DNA of 62,247 nt, taken from assembly GCA_024867545.1 (NCBI GenBank), contig JANFNE010000093.1, forward strand, positions 1 through 62,247. The letters run 5' to 3'. The stretch is from Phytopythium helicoides. Lineage: Eukaryota; Oomycota; Peronosporomycetes; Pythiales; Pythiaceae. The notes below the pieces were generated by a model, which made no database searches, was not told the origin of the DNA, and was given only the letters and a program-made list of their open reading frames with translations. The position numbers and the translations under genes were made by a program. Within the stretch, counting starts at the first letter, position 1; each line of letters opens with the position of its first letter. Positions 1-13,107 of this stretch are shown here, one piece after another.

Positions 1-217
1 GGAGAGGTGTGAAAGTAGGAATAAAAGAGGGGGAAAGAGAGAAGGTGTAAGGGCCGAAAGAAGAGCGGAAAAGAAGAAAAAGAAGAAGAAGAAAATAAGA
101 GATAACTAGATAAGTCGACAAAGAAGGAGAATATCGAAAACATAAAAAGAGCGTCGTGTCTGCATTGCAGGTGGTGTGGTGTGGTGCAAAAAGAGAGCAG
201 AGAGATAGCAGCAGGAA

Positions 218-299
218 TGTCAGCTGTGGGATTTGAACCCACGCGTTCGAAAACATTACGACCTGAACGTAACCCCTTAGACCACTCGGGCAAACTGAC
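218..299 (-). tRNA. tRNA-Leu-CAG: tRNA-Leu(CAG) copy 1
   Basis: Full 82-nt consensus, first complete copy in the window; 610 bp to copy 2. Flanking spacer has several single-base differences. Confidence 0.92.
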
Positions 300-827
300 G
301 GACAATTACATCAAACACACACACAAACACTACAACAACACACAACAACAACACAACACAAAACAACAACAAACACACAACACATTCCATTTCACATACC
401 AACGCACATCAACAACTCCACAATTCCATCGCCACGTCAAGTGTGGACAGAAACAGAACACATCATGTAACCCCATACCCACCCAACTCCCACATCGTAA
501 CCAGCGTCTCGTAGCCGACCAATCGCCACCAAAACATGAAGATAGAGCGCGCATAGACGAGGCGAATCGAGTCTCGAGGTGGAGTACGTGTAGGCGGCAT
601 GCGGTCCGTTGGAGAGGTGTGAAAGTAGGATAAAAGAGGGGAAAGAGAGAAGGTGTAGAGGGCCGAAAGAAGAGCGGAAAAGAAGAAAAAGAAGAAGAAG
701 AAAAGAAGAGATAACTAGATAAGTCGACAAAGAAGGAGAATATCGAAAACATAAAAAGAGCGTCGTGTCTGCATTGCAGGGTGGTGTGGTGTGGTGCAAA
801 AAGAGAGCAAGAGAGTAGCAGCAGGAA

Positions 828-908
828 TGTCAGCTGTGGGATTTGAACCCACGCGTTCGAAAACATTACGACCTGAACGTAACCCCTTAGACCACTCGGC
901 AAACTGAC
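828..908 (-). tRNA. tRNA-Leu-CAG: tRNA-Leu(CAG) copy 2, 1-nt deletion
   Basis: 81 nt; one C lost from the D-stem CCC. 613 bp to copy 3. May be a sequencing error. Confidence 0.7.
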
Positions 909-1440
909 GGACAATTACATCAAACACACACACAAACACTACAACAACACACAACAACAACACACACACAAACAACAACAAACACACAACACATTCCTTT
1001 TTCACATACCAACGCACATCAACAACTCCACAATTCCATCGCCACGTCAAGTGTGGACAGAAACAGAACACATCATGTAACCCCATACCCACCCAACTCC
1101 CACATCGTAACCAGCGTCTCGTAGCCGACCAATCGCCACCAAAACATGAAGATAGAGCGCGCAAGACGAGGCGAATCGAGTCTCGAGGTGGAGTACGTGT
1201 ATGCGGCATGCCGGTCCGTTGGAGAGGTGTGAAAGTAGGAAGAAAAGAGGGGGGAAAGAGAGAAGGTGTAGAGGGCCGAAAGAAGAGCGGGAAAAGAAGA
1301 AAAAGAAGAGAAGAAAAGAAGAGATAACTAGATAAGTCGACAAAGAAGGAGAATATCGAAAACATAAAAGAGCGTCGTAGTCTGCATTGCAGGGTGGTGT
1401 GGTGTGGTGCAAAAAGAGAGCAAGAGAGTAGCAGCAGGAA

Positions 1441-1509
1441 TGTCAGCTGTGGGATTTGAACCCACGCGTTCGAAAACATTACGACCTGAACGTAACCCTT
1501 CAAACTGAC
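1441..1509 (-). pseudogene. tRNA-Leu(CAG) copy 3, D arm deleted
   Basis: 69 nt. Thirteen bases are missing, taking one side of the D stem, the D loop and the A box; anticodon, T arm and acceptor ends remain. It cannot fold as a normal tRNA. The only large lesion among the copies; a true deletion or a local assembly error. Confidence 0.75.
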
Positions 1510-2051
1510 GGACAATTACATCAAAACACACACACAAACACTACAACAACACACAACAACAACAAAACCACAAACACAAACAACAACAAACACACAACAC
1601 ATTCCTTTTCACTTACCAACGCACATCAACAACCTCCACAATTCCATCGCCACGTCAAGTGTGGACAGAAACAGAAACACATCATGTAACCCCATACCCA
1701 CCACCAAACTCCCACATCGTAACCAGCGTCTCGTAGCCGACCAATCGCCACCAAAACATGAAGATAGAGCGCGCATAGACGAGGCGAATCGAGTCTCGAG
1801 GTGGAGTACGTGTAGGCTGGCATGCGGTCCGTTGGGAGAGGTGTGAAATGTAGGAAGAAAAGAGGGGGGAAAGAGAGAAGGTGTAGAGGGCCGAAGAAGA
1901 GCGGGAAAGAAGAAAAGAGAAGAAGAAAAGAATGAGATAACTAGATAAGTCGACAAAGAAGGAGAATATCGAAAACATAAAAAGAGCGTCGTGTCTGCAT
2001 TTGCAGGGTGGTGTGTGTGTGCAAAAAGAGAGCAAGAGAGTAGCAGCAGAA

Positions 2052-2133
2052 TGTCAGCTGTGGGATTTGAACCCACGCGTTCGAAAACATTACGACCTGA
2101 ACGTAACCCCTTAGACCACTCGGGCAAACTGAC
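2052..2133 (-). tRNA. tRNA-Leu-CAG: tRNA-Leu(CAG) copy 4
   Basis: Full 82-nt consensus; 618 bp to copy 5. Confidence 0.92.
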
Positions 2134-2669
2134 GGACAATTACATCAAACACACACACAAACACTACAACAACACACAACAACAACACACACACAAACAA
2201 CAACAAACACACAACACATTCCTTTTCACATACCAACGCACATCAACAACTCCACAATTCCATCGCCACGTCAAGTGTGGACAGAAACAGAACACATCAT
2301 GTAACCCCATACCCACCCAACTCCCACATCGTAACCAGCCGTCTCGTAGCCGACCAATCGCCACCAAAACATGAAGATAGAGCGCGCATAGACGAGGCGA
2401 ATCGAGTCTCGAGGTGGAGTACGTGTAGATGGCATGCCGGTCCGTTGGGAGAGGTGTAGAAAGTAGGAATAAAAGAGGGGGGAAAGAGAGAAGGTGTAGA
2501 GGGCCGAAAGAAGAGCGGGAAAAGAAGAAAAAGAAGAAGAAGAAAAGAAGAGATAACTAGATAAGTCGACAAAGAAGGAGAATATCGAAAACATAAAAAG
2601 AGCGTCGTGTCTGCATTGCAGGGTGGTGTGGTGTGGTGCAAAAAGAGAGCAAGAGAGTAGCAGCAGGAA

Positions 2670-2751
2670 TGTCAGCTGTGGGATTTGAACCCACGCGTTC
2701 GAAAACATTACGACCTGAACGTAACCCCTTAGACCACTCGGGCAAACTGAC
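2670..2751 (-). tRNA. tRNA-Leu-CAG: tRNA-Leu(CAG) copy 5
   Basis: Full 82-nt consensus; 615 bp to copy 6. Confidence 0.92.
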
Positions 2752-3284
2752 GGACAATTACATCAAACACACACACAAACACTACAACAACACACAACAA
2801 CAACACACACACAAACAACAACAAACACACAACACATTCCTTTTCACATACCAACGCACATCAACAACTCCACAATTCCATCGCCACGTCAAGTGTGGAC
2901 AGAAACAGAACACATCATGTAACCCATACCCACCCAACTCCCACATCGTAACCAGCGTCTCGTAGCCGACCAATCGCCACCAAAACATGAAGATAGAGCG
3001 CGCATAGACGAGGCGAATCGAGTCTCGAGGTGGAGTACGTGTAGGAGGCATGCGGTCCGTTGGGAGAGGTGTGAAAGTAGGAATAAAAGAGGGGGGAAAG
3101 AGAGAAGGTGTAGAGGGCCGAAAGAAGAGCGGGAAAAGAAGAAAAAGAAGAAGAAGAAAAGAAGAGATAACTAGATAAGTCGACAAAGAAGGAGAATATC
3201 GAAAACATAAAAAGAGCGTCGTGTCTGCATTGCAGGGTGGTGTGGTGTGGTGCAAAAAGAGAGCAAGAGAGTAGCACGCAGGAA

Positions 3285-3366
3285 TGTCAGCTGTGGGATT
3301 TGAACCCACGCGTTCGAAAACATACGACCTGAACGTAACCCCCTTAGACCACTCGGGCAAACTGAC
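3285..3366 (-). tRNA. tRNA-Leu-CAG: tRNA-Leu(CAG) copy 6, two indels
   Basis: 82 nt by chance: one base lost in the anticodon stem 3' strand and one base gained next to the D stem. Confidence 0.65.
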
Positions 3367-3897
3367 GGACAATTACATCAAACACACACACAAACACTAC
3401 ACACAACACACAACAACAACACACACACAAACAACAACAAACACACAACACATTCCTTTTCACATACCAACGCCACATCAACAACTCCACAATTCCATCG
3501 CCAAAGTGTGGGACAGAAACAGAACACATCATGTAACCCCATACCCCACCAACTCCCACATCGTAACCAGCGTCTCGTAGCCGACCAATCGCCACCAAAA
3601 CATGAAGATAGAGCGCGCATAGACGAGGCGAATCGAGTCTCGAGGTGGAGTACGTGTAGAGCGGCATGCGGTCCGTTGGGAGAGGTGTGAAAGTAGGAAG
3701 AAAAGAGGGGGGAAAGAGAGAAGGTGTAGAGGGCCGAAAGAAGAGCGGGAAAAGAGAAAAAGAAGAAGAAGAAAAGAAGAGATAACTAGATAAGTCGACA
3801 AAGAAGGAGAATATCGAAAACATAAAAGAGCGTCGTGTCTGCATTGCAGGGTGGTGTGGTGTGGTGCAAAAAGAGAGCAAGAGAGTAGCAGCAGGAA

Positions 3898-3980
3898 TGT
3901 CAGCTGTGGGATTTGAACCCACGCGTTCGAAAACATTACGACCTTGAACGTAACCCCTTAGACCACTCGGGCAAACTGAC
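3898..3980 (-). tRNA. tRNA-Leu-CAG: tRNA-Leu(CAG) copy 7, 1-nt insertion
   Basis: 83 nt; an extra A in the anticodon loop makes it 8 nt. Likely non-functional if real. Confidence 0.65.
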
Positions 3981-4515
3981 GGACCAATTACATCAAACAC
4001 ACACACACACAAACACTACAACAAACACACAACACAACACACACAACAAACAACAACAAACACACAACACATTTCCTTTCACATACCAACGCACATCAAC
4101 AACTCACAATTCCATCGCCACGTCAAGTGTGGACAGAAACAGAACACATCATGTAACCCCATACCCACCCAACTCCCACATCGTAACCAGCGTTCTCGTA
4201 GCCGACCATCGCCACCAAAACATGAAGATAGAGCGCGCATAGACGAGGCGAATCGAGTCTCGAGGTGGAGAAGTGTAGATGGCATGCGGTCCGTTGGGAG
4301 AGGTGTGAAAGTAGAAGAAAAGTGGGGGAAAGAGAGAAGGTGTAGAGGGCCGGAAAGAAGAGCGGGAAAAGAAGAAAAAGAAGAAGAAGAAAAGAAGAGA
4401 TAACTAGATAAGTCGACAAAGAAGGAGAATATCGAAAACATAAAAAGAGCGTCGTGTCTGCATTGCAGGGTGGTGTGGTGTGGTGCAAAAGAGAGCAAAG
4501 AGAGTAGCAGCAGAA

Positions 4516-4597
4516 TGTCAGCTGTGGGATTTGAACCCACGCGTTCGAAAAACATTACGACCTGAACGTAACCCCTTAGACCACTCGGCAAACTGAC
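4516..4597 (-). tRNA. tRNA-Leu-CAG: tRNA-Leu(CAG) copy 8, two indels
   Basis: One extra base in the variable arm and one C lost from the D stem. Its downstream terminator is T4 instead of T5. Confidence 0.65.
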
Positions 4598-5125
4598 GGA
4601 CAATTACATCAAACACACACACAAACACTACAACAACACACAACAACAACACACACAAACAACACCAAACACACAACACATTCTTTTCACATACCAACGC
4701 ACATCAACAACTCCACAATTCCATCGCCACGTCAAGTGGGACAGAACCAGAACACATCATGTAACCCCATACCCACCCAACTCCCACATCGTAACCAGCG
4801 TCTCGTAGCCGACCAATCGCCACCAAAACATGAAGATAGAGCGCGCATAGACGAGGCGAATCGAGTCTCGAGGTGGAGTACGTGTAGGCGGCATGCGGTC
4901 CGTTGGGAGAGGTGTGAAAGTAAGGAATAAAAGAGGGGGGAAAGAGAGAAGGTGTAGAGGGCCGTAAAGAAGAGCGGGAAAAGAAGAAAAAGAAGAAGAA
5001 GAAGAGATAACTAGATAAGTCGACAAAGAAGGAGAATATCGAAAACATAAAAAAGAGCGTCGTGTCTGCATTGCAGGGTGGTGTGGTGTGGTGCAAAAAG
5101 AGAGCAAGAGAGTAGCCAGCAGGAA

Positions 5126-5207
5126 TGTCAGCTGTGGGATTTGAACCCACGCGTTCGAAAACATTACGACTGAACGTAACCCCTTTAGACCACTCGGGCA
5201 AACTGAC
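5126..5207 (-). tRNA. tRNA-Leu-CAG: tRNA-Leu(CAG) copy 9, two indels
   Basis: One G lost in the anticodon loop (6-nt loop) and one base gained in the D arm. Confidence 0.65.
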
Positions 5208-5749
5208 GGGACAATTACATCAAACACACACACAAACACTACAACAACACACAACAACAACACACACACAAACAACAACAAACACACAACACATTCCTTT
5301 TCACATACCAACGCACATCAACAACTCCACAATTCCATCGCCACGTCAAGTGTGGACAGAAACAGAACCACATCATGTAACCCCATACCCACCCCAACTC
5401 CCACATCGTAACCAGGTCTCGTAGCCGACCAATCGCCACCAAAACATGAAGATAGAGCGCGCATAGACGAGGCGAATCGAGTCTCGAGGTTGGAGTACAG
5501 TACGTGTAGGATGGCATGCGGTCCGTTGGGAGAGGTGTGAAAGTAGGAATAAAAGAGGGGGAAAGAGAGAAGGTGTAGAGGGCGAAAGAAGAGCGGGAAA
5601 AAGAAGAAAAAGAACGAAGAAGAAAAGAAGAGATAACTAGATAAGTCGACAAAGAAGGAGAATATCGAAAACATAAAAAGAGCGTCGTGTCTGCATAGCA
5701 GGGTGGTGTGGTGTGGTGCAAAAGAGAGCAAGAGAGTAGGCAGCAGGAA

Positions 5750-5830
5750 TGTCAGCTGTGGGATTTGAACCCACGCGTTCGAAAACATTACGACCTGAAC
5801 GTAACCCCTTAGACCACTCGGCAAACTGAC
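5750..5830 (-). tRNA. tRNA-Leu-CAG: tRNA-Leu(CAG) copy 10, 1-nt deletion
   Basis: 81 nt; same D-stem C loss as copy 2. Terminator is T4. In the spacer to copy 11 a 16-nt deletion near 5996 removes part of the G-quadruplex motif. Confidence 0.68.
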
Positions 5831-6347
5831 GGACAATTACATCAAACACACACACAAACACTACAACAACACACAACAACAACACACACACAAACAACAA
5901 CAAACACACAACACATTCCTTTTCACATACCAACGCACATCAACAACTCCACAATTCCATCGCCACGTCAAGTGTGGACAGAAACAGAACACATCACCAA
6001 CTCCCACATCGTAACCAGCGTCTCGTAGCCGACCAATCGCCACCAAAACATGAAGATAGAGCGCGCATAGACGAGGCGAATCGAGTCTCGAGGTGGAGTA
6101 CGTGTAGGCGGCATGCGGTCCGTTGGAGAGGTGTGAAAGTAGGAATAAAAGAGGGGGGAAAGAGAGAAGGATGTAGAGGGCCGAAAGAAGAGCGGTAAAA
6201 GAAGAAAAGAAGAAGAGAAGAAAAGAAGAGATAACTCGATAAGTCGACAAAGAAGGAGAATATCGAAACATAAAAAGAGCGTCGTGTCTGCAATTGCAGG
6301 GTGGTGTGGAGTGGTGCAAAAAGAGAGCAAGAGAGTAGCAGCAGGAA

Positions 6348-6430
6348 TGTCAGCTGTGGGATTTGAACCCACGCGTTCGAAAACATTACCGACCTGAACG
6401 TAACCCCTTAGACCACTCGGGCAAACTGCC
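6348..6430 (-). tRNA. tRNA-Leu-CAG: tRNA-Leu(CAG) copy 11, insertion and substitution
   Basis: 83 nt; one extra base in the anticodon stem, and the second acceptor-stem base is changed (T2 to G), breaking that pair. Confidence 0.6.
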
Positions 6431-6961
6431 GGACAATTACATCAAACACACACACAAACACTACAACAACACACAACAACAACACACACACAAAACAAAA
6501 ACCACAACACATTCCTTTTCACATACCAAGACATCAACAACTCCACAATTCCATCGCCACGTCAAGTGTTGACAGAAACAGAACACATCATGTAACCCCC
6601 ATACCCACCCAACTCCCACATCGTAACCAGCGTCTCGTAGCCGACCAATCGCCACCCAAAACATGAAGATAGAGCGCGCATAGACGAGGCGAATCGAGTC
6701 TCGAGGTGGAGTACGTGTAGATGGCATGCGGTCCGTTGGGAGAGGTGTGAAAGTAGGAAGAAAAGAGGGGGGAAAGAGAGAAGGTTGTAGAGGGCCGAAA
6801 GAAGAGCGGGAAAAGAAGAAAAAGAAGAAGAAGAAAAGAAGAGATAACTAGATAAGTCGACAAAGAAGGAGAATATCGAAAACATAAAAAGAGCGTCGTG
6901 TCTGCATTGCAGGGTGGTGTGGTGTGGTGCCAAAAAGAGAGCAAGAGAGTAGCAGCAGGAA

Positions 6962-7042
6962 TGTCAGCTGTGGGATTTGAACCCACGCGTTCGAAAATTA
7001 CGACCTGAACGTAACCCCTTAGACCCACTCGGGCAAACTGAC
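6962..7042 (-). tRNA. tRNA-Leu-CAG: tRNA-Leu(CAG) copy 12, indels
   Basis: 81 nt; two bases lost in the variable arm and one gained in the D loop. Confidence 0.65.
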
Positions 7043-7560
7043 GGACAATTACATCAAACACACACACAAACACTACAACAACACACAACAACAACACACA
7101 CACAAACAACAACAAACACACAACACATTCCTTTTCACATACCAACGCACATCAACAACTCCACAATTCCATCGCCACGTCAAGTGTGGACAGAAACAGA
7201 ACACATCATGTAACCCCATACCCACCCAACTCCCACATCGTAACCAGCGTCTCGTAGCCGACCAATCGCCACCAAAACATGAAGATAGAGCGCGCCATAG
7301 ACGAGGCGAATCGAGTCTCGAGGTGGAGTACGTGTAGCGGCATGCGGTCCGTTGGGAGAGGTGTGAAAGTAGGAATAAAAAGAGGGGGGAAAGAGAGAAG
7401 TGTAGAGGGCCGAAAGAAGTAGCGGGAAAAGAAGAAAAAGAAGAAGAAAAAGAAGAGATATCTAGATAAGTCGACACAGAAGGAGAATATCGAAACCGTG
7501 TCTGCATTGCAGGGTGGTGTGGTGTGGTGCAAAAAGAGAGCAAGAGAGTAGCAGCAGGAA

Positions 7561-7644
7561 TGTCCAGCTGTGGGATTTGAACCCACGCGTTCGAAAACAT
7601 TACGGACCTGAACGTAACCCCTTAGACCACTCGGGCAAACTGAC
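7561..7644 (-). tRNA. tRNA-Leu-CAG: tRNA-Leu(CAG) copy 13, two insertions
   Basis: 84 nt; one extra base in the acceptor 3' strand and one in the anticodon stem. A deletion of about 14 nt lies near 7497, in the 3' flank. Confidence 0.62.
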
Positions 7645-8177
7645 GGACAAATTACATCAAACACACACACAAACACTACAACAACACACAACAACACACA
7701 CACACCACAAACAACAACAAACACACAACACATTCCTTTTCACATACCAACGCACTTCAAACAACTCCACAATTCCATCGCCACGTCAAGTGTGGACAGA
7801 AACAGAACACATCATGTAACCCCATACCCACCCAACACCCACATCGTAACCAGCGTCTCGTAGACCGACCAATCGCCACCAAAACATGTAAGATAGAGCG
7901 CGCATAGACGAGGCCGAATCGAGTCTCGAGGTGGAGTACGTGTAGGCCGGCATGCGGTCCGTTCGGGAGAGTGATGAAGTAGGAATAAAAGAGGGGGAAG
8001 GTGTAGAGGGCCGAAAGAAGAGCGGGAAAAGAAGAAATAAGAAGAAGAAGAAAAGAAGAGATAACTAGATAAGTCGACAAAGAAGGAGAATATCGAAAAC
8101 ATAAAAAGAGCGTCGTGTCTGCATTGCAGGGTGGTGTGGTGTGGTGCAAAAAGAGAGCAAGAGAGTAGCAGCAGGAA

Positions 8178-8258
8178 TGTCAGCTGTGGGATTTGAACCC
8201 ACGCGTTCGAAAACATTACGACCTGAACGTAACCCCTTAGACCACTCGGGCAACTGAC
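8178..8258 (-). tRNA. tRNA-Leu-CAG: tRNA-Leu(CAG) copy 14, 1-nt deletion
   Basis: 81 nt; one T lost at the end of the acceptor 5' strand/position 8. Confidence 0.7.
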
Positions 8259-8789
8259 GGACAATTACATCAAACACACACACAAACACTACAACAACAC
8301 ACAACAACACACACACACAAACAACAACAAACACACAACACATTCCTTTTCACATACCAACGCACATCAACAACTCCACAATTCCATCGCCACGTCAAGT
8401 GTGGACAGAAACAGAACACATCATGTATACCCCATACCCACCCAACTCCCACATCGTAACCAGCGTCTCGTTAGCCGACCAATCGCCACCAAAACAAAGA
8501 TAGAGCGCGCATAGACGAGGCGAATCGAGTCTCGAGGTGGAGTACGTGTAGAGGCATGCGGTCCGTTGGGAGAGGTGTGAAAGTAGGAATAAAAGAGGGG
8601 GGAAAGAGAGAAGGTGTAGAGGGGCCGAAAGAAGAGCGGGAAAAGAAGAAAAAGAAGAAGAAGAAAAGAAGAGATAACTAGATAAGTCGACAAAGAAGGA
8701 GAATATCGAAAACATAAAAGAGCGTCGTGTCTGCATTGCAGGGTGGTGTGGTGTGGTGCAAAAAGAGAGCAAGAGAGTAGCAGCAGGAA

Positions 8790-8871
8790 TGTCAGCTGTG
8801 GGATTTGAACCCACGCGTTCGAAAACATTACGACCTGAACGTAACCCCTTAGACCACTCGGGCAAACTGAC
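8790..8871 (-). tRNA. tRNA-Leu-CAG: tRNA-Leu(CAG) copy 15
   Basis: Full 82-nt consensus; 619 bp to copy 16. Confidence 0.92.
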
Positions 8872-9408
8872 GGACAATTACAATCAAACACACACACAAA
8901 CACTACAACAACACACAACAACAACACACACACAAACAACAACAAACACACAACACATTCCTTTTCACATACCAACGCACATCAACAACTCCACAATTCC
9001 ATCGCCACGTCAAGTGTGGACAGAAACAGAAACACATCATGTAACCCCATACCCACCCAACTCCCACATCGTAACCAGCGTCTCGTAGCCGACCAATCGC
9101 CACCAAAAACATGAAGATAGAGCGCGCATAGACGAGGCGAATCGAGTCTCGAGGTGGAGTACGTGTAGATGGCATGCGGTCCGTTGGGAGAGGTGTGAAA
9201 GTAGGAAGAAAAGAGGGGGGAAAGAGAGAAGGTGTAGAGGGCCGAAAGAAGAGCGTGAAAAGAAGAAAAAGAAGAAGAAGAAAAGAAGAGATAACTAGAT
9301 AAGTCGACAAAGAAGGAGAATATCGAAAACATAAAAAGAGCGTCGTGTCTGCAATTGCAGGGTGGTGTGGTGTGGTGCAAAAAGAGAGCAAGAGAGTAGC
9401 AGCAGGAA

Positions 9409-9490
9409 TGTCAGCTGTGGGATTTGAACCCACGCGTTCGAAAACATTACGACCTGAACGTAACCCCTTAGACCACTCGGGCAAACTGAC
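9409..9490 (-). tRNA. tRNA-Leu-CAG: tRNA-Leu(CAG) copy 16
   Basis: Full 82-nt consensus; 622 bp to copy 17. The A/C tract of its 5' flank has several indels. Confidence 0.92.
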
Positions 9491-10030
9491 GGACAATTAC
9501 ATCAAACACACCACACCAACACTACAACAACCACACAACAACAACCCACAAACACAAACAACAACAAACAAACACACAACACATTCCTTTTCACATACCA
9601 ACGCACATCAACAACTCCACAATTCCATCGCCACGTCAAGTGTGGACAGAAACAGAACACATCATGTAACCCCATACCACCCAACTCCCACATCGTAACC
9701 ACGTCTCGTAAGCCGACCAATCGCCACCAAAAACATGAAGATAGAGCGCGCAAGACGAGGCGAATCGAGTCTCGAGGTGGAGTACGTGTAGGGCGGCATG
9801 CGGTCCGTTGGGAGAGGTGTGAAAGTAGGAATAAAAGAGGGGGGAAAGAGAGAAGGTGTAGAGGGCCGAAGAAGAGCGGGAAAAGAAGAAAAAGAAGAAG
9901 AAGAAAAGAAAGAGTAACTAGATAAGTCGACAAAGAAGGAGAATATCGAAAAACATAAAAAGAGCGTCGTGTCTGCATTGCAGGGTGGTGTGGTTGGTGC
10001 AAAAAGAGAGCAAGAGAGTAGCAGCAGGAA

Positions 10031-10115
10031 TGTCAGCTGTGGGGATTTGAACCCACGCGTTCGAAAACATTACGACCTGAACGTAACCTCCTTAGAACCA
10101 CTCGGGCAAACTGAC
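10031..10115 (-). tRNA. tRNA-Leu-CAG: tRNA-Leu(CAG) copy 17, three insertions
   Basis: 85 nt; one extra base in the T stem and two in the D arm. Confidence 0.6.
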
Positions 10116-10650
10116 GGACAATTACATCAAACACACACACAAACACTACAACAACACACAACAACAACACACACACAAACACACACAACAAACACACAAC
10201 ACATTCCTTTCACATACCAACGCACATCAACAACTCCACAATTCCATCGCCACGTTCAAGTGTGGACAGAAACAGAACACATCATGTAACCCATACCCAC
10301 CCAACTCCCACATCGTAACCACGTCTCGTAGCCGACCAATCGCCACCAAAACATGAAGATAGAGCGCGCATAGACGAGGCGAATCGAGTCTCGAGGTGGA
10401 GTACGTGTAGGCGGCATGCGGTCCGTTGGGAGAGGTGTGAAAGTAGGAATAAAAGAGGGGGGAAAGAGAGAAGTGTAGAGGGCCGAAAGAAGAGCGGGAA
10501 AAGAAGAAAAAGAAGAAGAAGAAAAGAAGAGATAACTAGATAAGTCGACAAAGAAGGGAGAATATCGAAAACATAAAAAGAGCGTCGTGTCTGCATTGCA
10601 GGGTGGTGTGGTGTGGGTGCAAAAAGAGAGCAAGAGAGTAGCAGCAGGAA

Positions 10651-10732
10651 TGTCAGCTGTGGGATTTGAACCCACGCGTTCGAAAACATTACGACCTGAA
10701 CGTAACCCCTTAGACCACTCGGGCAAACTGAC
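10651..10732 (-). tRNA. tRNA-Leu-CAG: tRNA-Leu(CAG) copy 18
   Basis: Full 82-nt consensus; one extra G just outside the 5' end; 614 bp to copy 19. Confidence 0.92.
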
Positions 10733-11264
10733 GGGACAATTACATCAAACACACACACAAACACTACAACAACACACAACAACAACACACACACAAACAA
10801 CAACAAACACACAACACTTACCTTTTCACATACAACGCACATCAACAACTCCACAATTCCATCGCCACGTCAAGTGTGGACAGAACAGAACACATCATGT
10901 AACCCCATACCCACCAACTCCCACATCGTAACCAGCGTCTCGTAGCCGACCAATCGCCACCAAACATGAAGATAGAGCGCGCATAGACGAGGCGAATCTG
11001 AGTCTCGAGGTGGAGTACGTGTAGGGCGCATGCGGTCCGTTGGGAGAGGTGTGAAAGTAGGAAGAAAAGAGGGGGGAAAGAGAGAAGGTGTAGAGGGCCG
11101 AAAGAAGAGCGGGAAAAGAAGAAAAAGAAGAAGAAGAAAAGAAGAGATAACTAGATAAGTCGACAAAGAAGGGAGAATATCGAAAACATAAAAAGAGCGT
11201 CGTGTCTGCATTGCAGGGTGGTGTGGTGTGGTGCAAAAAGAGAGCAAGAGAGTAGCAGCAGGAA

Positions 11265-11346
11265 TGTCAGCTGTGGGATTTGAACCCACGCGTTCGAAAA
11301 CATTACGACCTGAACGTAACCCCTTAGACCACTCGGGCAAACTGAC
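11265..11346 (-). tRNA. tRNA-Leu-CAG: tRNA-Leu(CAG) copy 19
   Basis: Full 82-nt consensus; 619 bp to copy 20. Confidence 0.92.
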
Positions 11347-11883
11347 GGACAATTACATCAAACACACACACAAACACTACAAACAACACACAACAACAAC
11401 ACACACACAAACAACAACAAACACAACAACACATTCCTTTTCACATACCAACGCACATCAACAACTCCACAATTCCATCGCCACGTCAAGTGTGGACAGA
11501 AACAGAACACATCATGTAACCTCCATACCCACCCAACTCCCACATCGTAACCAGCGTCTCGTAGCCGACCAATCGCCACCAAAACATGAAGATAGAGCGC
11601 GCATAGACGAGGCGAATCGAGTCTCGAGGTGGAGTACGTGTAGGCTGGCATGCGGTCCGTTGGGAGAGGTGTGAAAGTAGGAATAAAAGAGGGGGGAAAG
11701 AGAGAAGGTGTAGAGGGCCGAAAGAAGAGCGGGAAAAGAAGAAAAAGAAGAAGAAGAAAAGAAGAGATAACTAGATAAGTCGACAAAGAAGGAGAATATC
11801 GAAAACATAAAAAGAGCGTCGTGTCTGCATTGCAGGGTGGTGTGGTGTGGTGCAAAAAGAGAGCAAGAGAGTAGCAGCAGGAA

Positions 11884-11966
11884 TGTCAGCTGTGGGATTT
11901 GAACCCACGCGTTCGAAAACATTACGACCTGAACGTAACCCCTTAGACCACTCCGGGCAAACTGAC
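11884..11966 (-). tRNA. tRNA-Leu-CAG: tRNA-Leu(CAG) copy 20, 1-nt insertion
   Basis: 83 nt; an extra G at the D-stem/D-loop junction. Confidence 0.7.
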
Positions 11967-12499
11967 GGACAATTACATCAAACACACACACAAACACTAC
12001 AACAACACACAACAACAACACACACACAAACAACAAACAAACACACAACACATTCCTTTTCACATACCAACGCACATCAACAACTCCACAATTCCATCGC
12101 CACGTCAAGTGTGGACAGAAACAGAACACATCATGTAACCCCATACCCACCCAACTCCCACATCGTAACCAGCGTCTCGTAGCCGACCAATCGCCTCCAA
12201 AACATGAAGATAGAGCGCGCATAGACGAGGCGAATCGAGTCTCGAGGTGGAGTACGTGTAGGCGGCATGCGGTCCGTTGGGAGAGGTGTGAAAGTAGGAA
12301 GAAAAGAGGGGGGAAAGAGAGAAGGTGTAGAGGGCCGAAAGAAGAGCGGGAAAAGAAGAAAAAGAAGAAGAAGAAAAGAAGAGATAACTAGATAAGTCGA
12401 CAAAGAAGGAGAATATCGAAAACATAAAAAGAGCGTCGTGTCTGCATTGCAGGGTGGTGTGTGTGGTGCAAAAAGAGAGCAAGAGAGTAGCAGCAGGAA

Positions 12500-12581
12500 T
12501 GTCAGCTGTGGGATTTGAACCCACGCGTTCGAAAACATTACGACCTGAACGTAACCCCTTAGACCACTCGGGCAAACTGAC
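12500..12581 (-). tRNA. tRNA-Leu-CAG: tRNA-Leu(CAG) copy 21
   Basis: Full 82-nt consensus; 608 bp to copy 22. Start of the clean part of the array. Confidence 0.93.
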
Positions 12582-13107
12582 GGACAATTACATCAAACAC
12601 ACACACAAACACTACAACAACACACAACAACAACACACACACAAAACAACAAACACACAACACATTCCTTTTCACATACCAACGCACATCAACAACTCCA
12701 CAATTCCATCGCCACGTCAAGTGTGACAGAAACAGAACACATCATGTAACCCCATACCCACCCAACTCCCACATCGTAACCAGCGTCTCGTAGCCGACCA
12801 ATCGCCACCAAAACATGAAGATAGAGCGCGCATAGACGAGGCGAATCGAGTCTCGAGGTGGAGTACGTGTAGGCGGCATGCGGTCCGTTGGGAGAGGTGT
12901 GAAAGTAGGAAGAAAAGAGGGGGAAAGAGAGAAGGTGTAGAGGGCCGAAAGAAGAGCGGGAAAAGAAGAAAAAGAAGAAGAAAAGAAGAGATAACTAGAT
13001 AAGTCGACAAAGAAGGAGAATATCGAAAACATAAAAAGAGCGTCGTGTCTGCATTGCAGGGTGGTGTGGTGTGGTGCAAAAAGAGAGCAAGAGAGTAGCA
13101 GCAGGAA

